From: a virus
IMG/VR virus record: IMGVR_UViG_3300020174_000033
Span: 1 to 33,382 of that record
Reading direction: 5' to 3' (one strand)
DNA: 33,382 nt
A model generated the notes under the pieces. It did not search any database. It saw only the letters and a program-made list of their open reading frames with translations, and was not told the DNA's origin. A program made the position numbers and the translations under genes. Positions 6,230 to 16,300 of the stretch are shown here, piece after piece. Within the stretch, counting starts at the first letter, position 1. Every line of letters begins with the position of its first letter.

Positions 6230-9200
6230 ATGCCATATACTTTTCCGTCAGGACAGCCAATAAAAACAGGACCAAACGGAGAGTTACTAGGTGGAGTATA
6301 TACACCACCAGGACAAGAATCACTTGCTCCACAAGTAGAAGGCGATCCAGAACAAGCTAAAGAAATTGCTAACATGTTAGGTATGCCTGGCTTAGCTAAT
6401 CTAATTGATCAATATCAAAGTGTAGGACAAACTAGTTCTAACGTAACTGCACTTCCTGAAGGAATTTCACAACCTCGGCAAATTGCTGCCTCTATAGGAG
6501 ATGCAGTTAATATGCATGCACTAGATGATTTAGGCGACGGATTACCAACTGATCCTTCAGCAGTAATAGGAACAGTAAAAAATATTGCAAAGAGTAAAGC
6601 ACTCGGTGCCATATTTGGTAGCGGACTTTACAGTTCGCATAGTTTACCTATGACAAATGAATTAGAGCAGTTTGCATCTATGAATTGTATTTTTGGTTTA
6701 GGTTGCATCAGTCCACAAGAATTAAATTTTCCTGACAAAACATATAGACGATCTGGAATCGTAAACAATGGACAGGTAGTATTAAAGTCTGGAAAAACAC
6801 CTTTAGGAAAACCACAAACATATGCTGAAAAATATCATAAAGTAAACGGCGCCTATTATATTGACGAAGTTAATATCGACACTACAGTCGCTCCAAATCC
6901 AAGAAGTAGATCGACTAATTTTTATGGGTTATCATTCCAAGTATATGAACCATACAGTATGGGACAGTTTTTACAAACATTGCAATTAGCCGCAAAAAAT
7001 GCAGGATACGCTAATTATCTAGAAGCTCCTTATTTGCTAACACTTGATTTTGTAGGATGGGACAACGATGGAAATCAAGTTAGTCCCAGTAAACCGATAA
7101 GAAGAATGTTCCCTTTAAAACTTGTAACTTGTAATTTTACTGTTAACGGCGAAGGCAGCAAATATGACATTACATGTTCAGTTTTTAACGATGATGCATT
7201 TTTAGATGCCAATCAAAGTATTCCTGTTAATATGACAGTATCAGGATCAACCTTGCAAGAAATATGTCAAACAGGATTAAACAGTATTGCTACCCATTGG
7301 AATACACATCTTCTTAATAGAAGAAATGAAACTAGAGAAAAAACTGAAGTTGACGAATATATTATTGCCTTTCCAGGCGACGGCAGTAGCGCAAGACTAG
7401 ACTCTTTAATTTCAAGCGGAAGACTAATTGCTGGTGCCGCAACCACCGGCGAATTAGAGAGGATAGAATTTGACGATGATGCAATTAATGAAGCAATTGC
7501 AACTATTGACTCAGAAGCATCTGCCGCAGGTTACCAGCAAGATAATTCAGATTTTGGTGCTAGGATCATTGAACAACAACGAGCGTTTGTTGACGATAGA
7601 TTAGGATTTTCAGTAAGACGAGGCAGATTAAGTGAAAGTATTAAAGCAACAGTTGCTGGTCGTGATGTCTCACCTAATAGAATTGGATTTGCACCTATTT
7701 TGACAACAGGTCCACTAGGTTCGGGAAGAGCACCGTTTGGTATTGCAAACTTTGCATGGGACCCAGAGTCCGGATTATTAAAACGAGGCAGTGTAACTAT
7801 TGATCCTAAACTTAGAACTATTACATTTAGAGCAGGTACAAAATTACAAAAAATACTAGAGGAACTTGTCCTTTTAAGCGAATTTGGAAAATCAGTGTCA
7901 CGGCAACTTAATCGTCCTGACGGAATGATTGATTGGTTTAAAATAGAAGCTCAAGTATATCTAGTTAATGATTCTGCTGCCGAACGAGTAATGGGAAGAA
8001 TGCCTAGAATTTATTTGTATAGAGTTGTTCCATATCAGGTTCACCGAAGTGCATTTCAAATGCCAAATGATGTACCTCCTGGATACGATAAACTTTATGC
8101 TCAAGCACCTAAAGTATATAATTATATGTTTACAGGTCAAAATACTGACGTACTAAATTTTGATATCAAATTTGATAATGCATTTTATGAGTCAATTTCA
8201 CTTGATAGAGGTAATAGAAGTGGATCAAATCAACCAAGCGAACAATCTAATACATCTACACCACCAAATCTTGCATTGCAAGGAAATTCAAGAACACCAC
8301 AAGGTGATGGTACTACAGTAGTTGAAGAACCTCAAAACATGAACACTACTACTGGCGGCGCAACAGTTGAAGACCCGCAATTAAGATTAGCACGATCATT
8401 TAACGAAGCAATAGTAAACAGTGGCGGCGATTTGATATCTATTGAATTAGAGGTTTTAGGAGATCCTTTCTATATTGCAGATAGCGGAACCGGTAACTAT
8501 AATTCGACAGCATCACCAAATTTTAATGTTAACAGTGATGGAACCATGAATTACCAAAACGGTGAAGTAGATATCATAATTAACTTTAGAACACCAATTG
8601 ATTTAGATCCTGACAATGGCGGATATTTAATGGACGGTGCATCAATTGGATTACAAGATTATAGTGGATTATATAAAATTATTGAAGTAACAAATAGATT
8701 TAGCGGTAATGTGTTTACACAAACTATTCAAGCAGTTCGAAGAAGAAATCAACAAAATTCAAAATCTGGAGCACAAGTAACTGATCCAATGTTAGAAGAA
8801 GAAAAGCGTCATGAATTAAGAATTGCAGAGGCAGAACTCAACGGAACTCCGGAAGAAGTTGCATTTGCTAGAGCAGACGTTAACGGCGACGGAGTACTCC
8901 AATATTGGGAAGTTCCTAACTTAGACGAAGCTACTAGGATTACTACTGCTAGAAATGAAAATAGACGACCTGCTAATAATCCAACAGCAGGTACTACACC
9001 GTCAGGATCTAATAATCCAACAGCAGGTAGCACAGCAGGTACTACACCTACAACAACGACCACAACCGGCGACGGTACTACTAGCACTACAGATCAACCA
9101 GCATCGCCTCCTCCTCCAGTTACAGTACAACCTGGAGTCTTTAGTCCACTTGATGTTTATTTTGATTATTCTTCTAATTCTAGAACTTCAAATTCGCCTG

Positions 9201-9316
9201 CCAATAGTCAAGGAGTAGATGCTTCGCCAACACAGAGTAGCGAAACAACAGTTCCAGAACGTAATATAAATGTAAATGATGTTGATCAATCAGGAAGAAT
9301 TAGAGGCGGTTTATAA
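6230..9316 (+). CDS. Large baseplate-hub-like structural protein (gp27 position)
   Basis: A 1028-residue protein between gp53 and the gp5-like spike. A conserved-looking beta-rich block at about 140-350 (NFYGLSFQVYEPYSMGQFL; APYLLTLDFVGWD) and a C-terminal block at about 744-840 (SGLYKIIEVTNRFSGNVFTQ) resemble hub proteins of contractile tails (gp27, P2 gpD, VgrG type). T4 gp27 has only 391 residues, so most of this is added mass. Residues 883-894 form a canonical EF-hand loop (DVNGDGVLQYWE). After it comes a Thr/Pro/Gly/Asn-rich tail (about 905-980) with an internal repeat, and the last residues, DVDQSGRIRGGL, look like half an EF loop. The hub assignment is inferred from position and pattern. 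AGGAG lies 8 bases before the ATG; the stop overlaps the next start (TAATG). Confidence 0.65.
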   Translation: MPYTFPSGQPIKTGPNGELLGGVYTPPGQESLAPQVEGDPEQAKEIANMLGMPGLANLIDQYQSVGQTSSNVTALPEGISQPRQIAASIGDAVNMHALDDLGDGLPTDPSAVIGTVKNIAKSKALGAIFGSGLYSSHSLPMTNELEQFASMNCIFGLGCISPQELNFPDKTYRRSGIVNNGQVVLKSGKTPLGKPQTYAEKYHKVNGAYYIDEVNIDTTVAPNPRSRSTNFYGLSFQVYEPYSMGQFLQTLQLAAKNAGYANYLEAPYLLTLDFVGWDNDGNQVSPSKPIRRMFPLKLVTCNFTVNGEGSKYDITCSVFNDDAFLDANQSIPVNMTVSGSTLQEICQTGLNSIATHWNTHLLNRRNETREKTEVDEYIIAFPGDGSSARLDSLISSGRLIAGAATTGELERIEFDDDAINEAIATIDSEASAAGYQQDNSDFGARIIEQQRAFVDDRLGFSVRRGRLSESIKATVAGRDVSPNRIGFAPILTTGPLGSGRAPFGIANFAWDPESGLLKRGSVTIDPKLRTITFRAGTKLQKILEELVLLSEFGKSVSRQLNRPDGMIDWFKIEAQVYLVNDSAAERVMGRMPRIYLYRVVPYQVHRSAFQMPNDVPPGYDKLYAQAPKVYNYMFTGQNTDVLNFDIKFDNAFYESISLDRGNRSGSNQPSEQSNTSTPPNLALQGNSRTPQGDGTTVVEEPQNMNTTTGGATVEDPQLRLARSFNEAIVNSGGDLISIELEVLGDPFYIADSGTGNYNSTASPNFNVNSDGTMNYQNGEVDIIINFRTPIDLDPDNGGYLMDGASIGLQDYSGLYKIIEVTNRFSGNVFTQTIQAVRRRNQQNSKSGAQVTDPMLEEEKRHELRIAEAELNGTPEEVAFARADVNGDGVLQYWEVPNLDEATRITTARNENRRPANNPTAGTTPSGSNNPTAGSTAGTTPTTTTTTGDGTTSTTDQPASPPPPVTVQPGVFSPLDVYFDYSSNSRTSNSPANSQGVDASPTQSSETTVPERNINVNDVDQSGRIRGGL
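8974..9048 (+). repeat. Imperfect tandem repeat in the Thr-rich tail of the hub-like gene
   Basis: TAATAATCCAACAGCAGGTA occurs at 8974-8993 and again at 9010-9029, and ACAGCAGGTACTACACC at 8984-9000 and 9032-9048. The encoded peptide repeats NNPTAGTTP and NNPTAG..TAGTTP. The near-identity at DNA level suggests recent duplication in a flexible linker. Confidence 0.8.
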
Positions 9317-11856
9317 TGACTAATAAACATAGACGAACGAGCGGCGCACCACCTAGAGCAATGCCGCCAGGCCCATTTTTAGCCAAAGTAATTAGTCATC
9401 TTGATCCTAAAAGAAGTGGAGCATTACAAGTACAACTACTTACAAATACAACTTCGGGGCAAGATGCCGATAACGAATCAGGGCAACTTTATACCGTAGA
9501 TTATTGTATGCCGTTTTATGGAGTAAATGATGTTACTAGTAACAGGCGCAATGACACTTATTACAGTACTCAACAAAGTTACGGATTCTGGGCAGTTCCA
9601 CCTGATCCAGGTACTAAAGTCTTAGTTATCTTTGCAGAAGGACAATCTAATCAAGGATATTGGATTGGATGTGTACAAGACCCATATATGAATTATATGG
9701 TTCCAAGTGGAACTCCTACAACTAAGTCAGACAAAGTTGTTCAAGCTAATTTAACAGACGAATTTAAAAACAGACCGTTACCGACAGGTGAGTATAATAA
9801 AGCAATTCACGGCAATCAAGGAAATGATCCTGAACAATTTTTAAAACCACACAATCCAATGATGTTAGAAGTGTTGTCAAGGCAAGGTCTTGTTGATGAT
9901 ATAGCTAGAGGATTAACGTCCTCTACAGCACGTCGAGAAGTTCCTAGTATGGTATTTGGAATTAACACCCCAGGACCTTTAGACAAAAGAGATGGCGCAC
10001 CTAAAGGCCGATACGGACCATCAGGGGAACAGATTGAGTATTTCCGCAGTAGATTAGGCGGAAGTAGTATTGTAATGGATGATGGTGATCCTACAGTTTT
10101 ACGTGCTGGATTTGCAAAATCAGTTGGAGCAACGTATTATGATATTAATGCTGTTCCAGAAAATGTTTCTCAAGCAAACCAAACTTTACCGTACAATGAA
10201 CATATTAGATTAAGAACTAGAACCGGTCATCAGATATTATTACATAATACAGAAGATCTAATTTATATTGCTAATGCTCAAGGCAGTGCATGGATAGAAC
10301 TAACTGCAAACGGAAAAATTGATGTTTATGCAGATGATAGTATTAGCTTACGTACTGCCAATGATGTAAACATACATGCAGATAGAGATATCAACATGAA
10401 AGCAATGCGAGATGTAAACATTACTGCTGGTAGAGACTGGAAAACAACCGCAGGCAATCATTTTGATCTTAAAGCAGGAACAAATGGAAAAATAGATATT
10501 GGTGCAAACTTTGACCTCTATGTTGGTGCAACATCTAAAATATTTGTTGGTGCAGACGGACACATTAATGTGGCAGGGGCACACAGCATTACAAGTCAAA
10601 CCACACTTGATGTATTAACTGGATCGTCAGCGAAATTTAAACAATCTAGTTTACACATGGCATCAGTGGGTAATTCAAACTTTACCGCAGGCTTTAATAC
10701 AAGTATTTTAAGTGGTAGCGAACATAGAGAATCGGCTCCAGCAATTCACATGAACACTGCCGCGAATCCTGCTACGCAGGCTGACGAAGCGACCAGTGCA
10801 AGTACTGCAAGTACTGCCGCATCTGCCGCCCAACCAGTTCGCGTTCCGCAGAGAGAACCTTGGGACGGACATGAGAATTTAAATCCGGAAGGACACACTC
10901 CTGGGCTAAGTCAAGCTAGACTTCCGCCATCGAGACAAGGTAGAGATGCTCAATCACTAATTGATAGTCCTGCAAACCAACCACAGTATACTTCAACTTC
11001 GGGACCTAATGTTGCTAACCAGTCAACAGTTATTGATCCTGAAACAGGACAACGAGTACCTGCACCACAAACAGTAATTCCAGGTCAAGCAGGACCAATA
11101 GGACAACAACCTGCAGAACCTGTAGATGTTAACGATATGCAACGTTATTTCTTACATGTATTAATACAAGAAATTGGATTAGATCCGGCTACTTGCCTTA
11201 ATCCTGCAAATCCAGAATTACTTGCTGTTGGCCAAACACCAGGAAATGCCGAAGCAATTGCATCAGCAATGGCACAGATTCAAAGAGAATGCACCTTTGA
11301 ACCACATAGCGAAAATTTAAATTATAGTGCTGGACGTTTAAGACAAGTATTTCCAAGTCGTGTTCGAAGCGATGAATTTGCACAACAACTTGCTGCCGCA
11401 GGACCGGCAGCTATTGGTAACACATTATATGGCGGCCGTAACGGTAACGCAGAAGACGAAGGTTACAAATATCGCGGTAGAGGACTTATTCAGCTTACAT
11501 TTAAAGATAATTACAGACATTTTGGCGGCGCGGCAAGACATCCTGAAATTGTCGAAAATCCTGATCTTTTAAACGATCCAGAAATTGCTACAGCAGTTGC
11601 AGTTGCGTACTTAAAAGAAACCTTCCCTCAAAGAGGCGGCGGCAATTGGAACATGTATAATTTTAATCAATTAGGCCAGGCATTTGAAGATGCAGTTGGA
11701 TACGGTAATGAAAGTGCAGAAACACCTCAACGTATTGCAAGTGCAAGAGGCTTTTTCTCTAGATTGAGAAACGGAGATATAGTTCCATTAGCATCATTAA
11801 CACCGACTGTACCTATAGAATCGGGCCAATCAACAGTAGTTGATACAAGGACGTAA
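9316..11856 (+). CDS. 5: gp5-like baseplate spike with C-terminal GH19 lysozyme/chitinase-type domain
   Basis: The central puncturing spike of the tail. Order of parts in 846 residues: an OB-fold-like N-terminal domain (about 18-135); a middle region; a triple-strand beta-helix built of short repeats (about 328-450: GKIDVYADDSISLRTANDVN and so on, about 8 residues per turn); an Ala/Ser/Pro-rich linker (about 470-605); then a GH19-type glycoside hydrolase domain (about 606-822). The GH19 call rests on E658 followed by SENLNYSAGRL and FPSR, then YGGRNGN and YRGRGLIQLTFKDNY at 719-733, as in phage endolysins. E658 and E666 are the likely catalytic acids. T4 gp5 carries a different lysozyme (GH24) between OB-fold and helix, so both enzyme type and position differ. 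Start overlaps the previous stop (TAATG). Confidence 0.87.
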   Translation: MTNKHRRTSGAPPRAMPPGPFLAKVISHLDPKRSGALQVQLLTNTTSGQDADNESGQLYTVDYCMPFYGVNDVTSNRRNDTYYSTQQSYGFWAVPPDPGTKVLVIFAEGQSNQGYWIGCVQDPYMNYMVPSGTPTTKSDKVVQANLTDEFKNRPLPTGEYNKAIHGNQGNDPEQFLKPHNPMMLEVLSRQGLVDDIARGLTSSTARREVPSMVFGINTPGPLDKRDGAPKGRYGPSGEQIEYFRSRLGGSSIVMDDGDPTVLRAGFAKSVGATYYDINAVPENVSQANQTLPYNEHIRLRTRTGHQILLHNTEDLIYIANAQGSAWIELTANGKIDVYADDSISLRTANDVNIHADRDINMKAMRDVNITAGRDWKTTAGNHFDLKAGTNGKIDIGANFDLYVGATSKIFVGADGHINVAGAHSITSQTTLDVLTGSSAKFKQSSLHMASVGNSNFTAGFNTSILSGSEHRESAPAIHMNTAANPATQADEATSASTASTAASAAQPVRVPQREPWDGHENLNPEGHTPGLSQARLPPSRQGRDAQSLIDSPANQPQYTSTSGPNVANQSTVIDPETGQRVPAPQTVIPGQAGPIGQQPAEPVDVNDMQRYFLHVLIQEIGLDPATCLNPANPELLAVGQTPGNAEAIASAMAQIQRECTFEPHSENLNYSAGRLRQVFPSRVRSDEFAQQLAAAGPAAIGNTLYGGRNGNAEDEGYKYRGRGLIQLTFKDNYRHFGGAARHPEIVENPDLLNDPEIATAVAVAYLKETFPQRGGGNWNMYNFNQLGQAFEDAVGYGNESAETPQRIASARGFFSRLRNGDIVPLASLTPTVPIESGQSTVVDTRT

Positions 11857-11858
11857 AC

Positions 11859-12830
11859 ATGCCAGCTATACACATAAACGGACATACTAGAAGTTGTGGA
11901 GCAACTACAGTTGTTTCCGGACAGAGCGATGTATATGTTGTAGGCGAATTAGTTTCAGTTGACGGTGATCCTAACAGCCATGGCGATGGCGCACTTTCAG
12001 CAGGTAGCAACGGAGTGTTTATAAATGGTAGAGCAGTAGTAAATCATTCTCCAGACGGTGCTGCCGCTGACGCATTATGTATTCCATTAGGAGGTGCTCA
12101 TTGTGCACCTGAAACTGCACAAGGGGAATCTACAGTTATCGTAGGTGACGCCGCTGACGCAGTTGCTATAGCAATTGGAGCAACTAATTTTAGTAGACCA
12201 GAAGAAGAAGCACTTGACATATTAGAAGGCAGAGCTGTTGAAGAAGCTAATGGTGTTGATCCTGATCAAAATGAAGCAACAGAATATGGTGATGGCGGAA
12301 TTGCTACGCAATCCGGAGGCGATGCTAACCGCTACAGTAATACAAGTCCTGTCAATAATGTTTCAGGTCCACAAGATGCACAAGTAGTAAACGAACAAAC
12401 ACCAAGTCCGCAACCTAGCAATGAAAACGGTCAATACATTCAATGGTTGTCGCATGTTGACACTAGAGTAAAGCCACAAGTAGTTGCAAATTTAGAAGGA
12501 GTATCTCAACAAGTAGGATACCAATTACAAATTACTAGCGGATATCGTTCGCCAGCATATAATGAAAGTGTCGGCGGAGCAAAAAGTAGTCAACATATGC
12601 AAGGTAATGCAGTAGATGTTGTACAAACTGGTTTATCGAACGCACAACGACAAGAATTTATACAAGCGGCAATTGACAATGGATTTACTGCAATTGGCGT
12701 TTATAATACTTTTACACACATAGATATCCGCGGAGCAAAAGTTGCTTGGGGAAGCAATGGTAGTAGAACTACATTGCCAAATTATCCGTGGGCGTTAGAA
12801 ACACTTCGCGCAAACGGGTATCCTTATTAA
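11859..12830 (+). CDS. PAAR spike-tip protein fused to an M15-type peptidoglycan peptidase
   Basis: A 323-residue two-domain protein. Residues 1-100 are a PAAR tip: HINGHT, SHGDG, SNGVFINGRAV and GGAHC, with H9, H41, H63, C74, H81 and C82 as candidate metal ligands. In T4 the PAAR tip gp5.4 is a separate, 97-residue protein that caps the gp5 needle. After an acidic, low-complexity linker (about 110-190) comes a peptidase M15 (DD-/LD-carboxypeptidase-like) domain with ITSGYRSPAYNESVGG, SSQHMQGNAVD (zinc ligands H246 and D253) and FTHIDIRG (third ligand H287). It would hydrolyse peptide bonds in the peptidoglycan stem. The gene starts 2 bases after the gp5 stop with AAGGA upstream, so tip and spike are made together. 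Confidence 0.88.
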   Translation: MPAIHINGHTRSCGATTVVSGQSDVYVVGELVSVDGDPNSHGDGALSAGSNGVFINGRAVVNHSPDGAAADALCIPLGGAHCAPETAQGESTVIVGDAADAVAIAIGATNFSRPEEEALDILEGRAVEEANGVDPDQNEATEYGDGGIATQSGGDANRYSNTSPVNNVSGPQDAQVVNEQTPSPQPSNENGQYIQWLSHVDTRVKPQVVANLEGVSQQVGYQLQITSGYRSPAYNESVGGAKSSQHMQGNAVDVVQTGLSNAQRQEFIQAAIDNGFTAIGVYNTFTHIDIRGAKVAWGSNGSRTTLPNYPWALETLRANGYPY

Positions 12831-12833
12831 AGG

Positions 12834-12840
12834 TAAATAC
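12834..12840 (+). promoter_or_regulatory. TAAATAC word before gp25 (doubtful late promoter)
   Basis: GGTAAATACTAG matches the other late-type motifs in the window, but it ends four bases before the gp25 ATG. A transcript from it would begin at or inside the start codon, so it would be leaderless. It may be a vestige or a chance match in the spacer carrying the gp25 ribosome site. Confidence 0.3.
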
Positions 12841-12844
12841 TAGC

Positions 12845-13276
12845 ATGGCAGACTTATACAAACAAATTAAAATTAAATCGCAAAAAGCCCCAAAATCGCC
12901 TGTAAAACAAAAGGCATATAGGGGATTTAGTACAGTAAATCCTGAAGCAAATACGTTTCAGCTTTACGATTTTGAGTTGATTAAGCAAGACTTAATTAAT
13001 CATTTTAATATTAGACAAGGTGAAAAAATTTCTAATCCTACGTTTGGTTGTATTATATGGGATGCATTATATGAGCCTCTAACAGAAGAATTAAAAGAAG
13101 CCATTACCGCAAATGTTACTAATATTGTAAACTATGATCCAAGAACTTCAGCAGAAGCTGTACAAGTTTCAGAGTACGAACAAGGATTGCAAATCGAATG
13201 TACAATATCTTACTTACAATATAATATTAGCGAAAATTTAAGATTACAGTTTGATAAAAATATTGGACTTCTGTGA
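12845..13276 (+). CDS. 25: gp25, baseplate wedge protein
   Basis: A 143-residue member of the gp25 family, widespread in contractile tails and type VI secretion (TssE), where it links the wedge to the first sheath ring. The conserved core is NPTFGCIIWDALYEPLTEE, the position of the family's EPR-type motif, preceded by DFELIKQDLINHF. T4 gp25 has 132 residues. I chose the ATG at 12845 because the protein MADLYKQIKIK begins there with AAAGG 11 bases upstream; a longer open frame beginning at 12788 lies inside the previous gene and adds an unlike, basic stretch. A TAAATAC word sits only four bases before this start. Confidence 0.92.
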   Translation: MADLYKQIKIKSQKAPKSPVKQKAYRGFSTVNPEANTFQLYDFELIKQDLINHFNIRQGEKISNPTFGCIIWDALYEPLTEELKEAITANVTNIVNYDPRTSAEAVQVSEYEQGLQIECTISYLQYNISENLRLQFDKNIGLL

Positions 13277-13302
13277 CACAATTAAGTACCGCTATAACCC
13301 AA

Positions 13303-13318
13303 TATAATAAATACTGTA
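13303..13318 (+). promoter_or_regulatory. Probable gp55-dependent late promoter of gp6
   Basis: TATAATAAATACTGTA contains TAAATAC at 13308-13314, in a 63-base gap between gp25 and gp6, the largest gap in the structural operon. It leaves about 20 bases of leader and a ribosome site GAGGAA at 13329-13334 before the gp6 ATG at 13340. The overlapping TATAAT could also serve as a sigma70 -10 box, but I see no good -35 box. Confidence 0.65.
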
Positions 13319-13339
13319 ACAAAGAATTGAGGAACGCCG

Positions 13340-16300
13340 ATGTCATCAACCGACCGCCAAAATAGACTACTTCTTTCAGAAGATTGGAAAAAAGTATATC
13401 AAAGTTATCGCAATGCGGAGTTCCGTAGCTACGACTTTGATACTTTAAGACGTTCTATGATTAACTATCTAAGAACAAATTATCCAGAAGATTTTAATGA
13501 TTATATTGATACTTCAGAATATCTTGCACTAATTGATACTATTGCATTTTTAGGTCAAAATATTAGTTATCGCGTTGATTTAAATGCACGTGAAAATTTC
13601 TTAGAACTAGCAGAGCGTCGCGATAGTGTATTACGTCTTGCACGTATGTTATCTTATAATCCTAAAAGAAACCAGGCGGCAAATGGATTAATTAAATTTG
13701 ATACAGTATCAACTACTGAAGAAATTTTTGATAGTAATGGATTTAATTTAGCAGATCAAACTGTTATATGGAATGATCCGAGTAACTCAAACTGGCCAGA
13801 ACAATTTAGAAGAGTTCTTAATGCGGCCTTACCGCAAAACAATACAATCGGAAAACCTACTAAAACTGCAAGCATTAATAGTGTATTAACTCAGCAATAT
13901 AGATTTAAATCTAACAATGTAGATGTACCTGTATATGGGTTTAGTAAAGCAGTTAATGGATTAACTACACAATTTGAAGTGGTTTCTACTGATATCGATT
14001 TAATTAATAGTAAATTAGTTGAAGAGCCTCCTATTCCTGGAAATAGTTTGGCATTTCTCTATAGAGAAGATGGTAGAGGAACAGCAAGTTCAAACACTGG
14101 CTATTTCCTACATTTTAGACAAGGATCATTAAGCTCGTCACAATTTACAGTTGACAATCCAAGTGCTAATCAAAAAATAGCAATTGAAGCTGAAAATATT
14201 AATAACAGTGATATTTGGTTGTATCAAGTTAACTCAAGCGGAGTTCCAACATCACTTTGGACAAAGGTTAGCTCTATTGAAGGAAACAACGCAATTTATA
14301 ACAGCGTTTCTAAAGGCACTAGAAACTTTTATGTTGTACAAACTCGTGCTAATGATGAAATTAGTTTAATATTTGCTGACGGTACTTTTGGAAGTCTTCC
14401 AGGTGGAAACTTTAGAATATTCTACAGAACTAGTGCAAATAGATCAATGAAAATTAAGCCCGAAGAGCTTACAAGTATTAATATTAGTTTAGATTATATT
14501 TCAAAAGCAGGAACTATTGAAACATTAACTATCGGACTTGAACTTAAAGAAAATGTTACTAACGCTACTACTAGTGAAAGTACACCATCTATTAGACAAA
14601 ACGCACCACAGACATATTATACACAAAATAGAATGGTCACCGGTGAAGACTATAATATCATTCCACTAACTATTAATCAAGAAATTGTTAAAGTTAAATC
14701 AACTAACAGAATTAGTAGCGGTATTAGTCGCTACTTTGATTTAAAAGATGTAACCGGAAAATATTCTAGTACAAATTTATTTGCATCAGACGGTATTATT
14801 TATAGAGAAGAATTTGAAGACAAGCAATCCTTTACATTTAGTAATCAAACAGATATTGAAGGTACTATTGAAAATTTAATTTTACCTATTATTAAAAGCA
14901 GATCGATTAGTAATTTCTATTTTTCAAACTATGCAAAAATTATTGTTAGTGATTTGAATGCTACATGGGTTCAATCAACTAAAGGTACAAATATTAGTAC
15001 AGGATATCTTGTTAATACTTCTGATATTCCTTATCAAACAGGTACATTTACCGGCGGTTCATTAAAGTATTTAGAAGCAGGGGCATTACTTAAATTTAAG
15101 CCACCTGCAGGCTTTTACTTTTTAGGAGATGGACTAACCAGTAATGCCAATGCAAAAGGTGCAAGCACTTACAAGTGGGTAAAAGTTATTAGTGTTAATG
15201 GCGCAGGAACATCGGTTGACAGTGTTACAGGAGTTGGACCAATTGTGTTTAATGAAATACTTCCAGCTAACAGTGTTCTTGAAGAAGTAAAACCAAAACT
15301 AGTAAAAGATATTACAAGCGATGTTAGGTCACAAATTATTGATCAAGTATTTGCTTATAAAACGTTCGGTTTAAGATACGATCAAGTTAATAGAATTTGG
15401 CGTGTTATTATTAATGAAAACTTAAATGTTGCATCTACATTTAGCAACGGTAAGACCGGTGACGTTACTAATAACCAATTAGATGCTAGTTGGATTATCC
15501 TTTTTCAAACCAACGGCGAAAAATATACAATTACTAATAGAGGATTAAAATACATATTTGAAAGCGACAAAGAATTATCTTTCTATTTTGACGGACAAAA
15601 CAAAATTTATGATTCTGCAACAGGCCAGCTAGTTAAAGACAAAGTTTCAATTCTTAACTATAATACAAAACCTGATTCATTAAATGCTTTTAATAGTGAC
15701 ATTCCTTGGGAAATTGTAAGCGAATATAGAAATCAAGACGGGTACGTTAACAGTAAAAAAGTTGAAGTAAGTTTCTTTGATGTAAACGAAGACGGAAGTG
15801 TAGACGATCCAGACATTTTTGATAATGTTGTTGCACCACAAGTATTACCTCTTACAAAATATATTTTCTTAAAACGTGTTGAAACAGATCAAGGTTTTTA
15901 CAAATACAATTACTATGCCGACGGCGGCAATATTGATGTAGTTAACACAGAAATTGAAATTGGTTCTTTTGTAGATTATCCCGAAGGAAAAGTGTTTTAT
16001 ATCGTAAACACAAAAAACTTTAAAGTTTTAACAAATGGTATATTAACATTAACGTCAGACTATCAAGCATATACAGGTAGAGATGATCTAAAATTCCAAT
16101 ATGTTCATAGTGCAGATGAAAGTAATAGAATTGATCCTAGTGTTTCAAATATTATTGATGTACATATGTTAACTAGATCATATGATAATCTTTATAGACA
16201 ATATCTTGCAGGAACACTTGAGGAACAACCTTTGCCACCTAGCTCAGATGAACTATATCAAAATTATGGAGTATTGATTAATCAGTACAAATCAATTAGC

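Noticed and set aside
12788-12844. Upstream in-frame extension of gp25
   Set aside because: It lies inside the end of the PAAR-peptidase gene and encodes a basic stretch unlike the gp25 family; the ATG at 12845 with AAAGG before it fits the family length.
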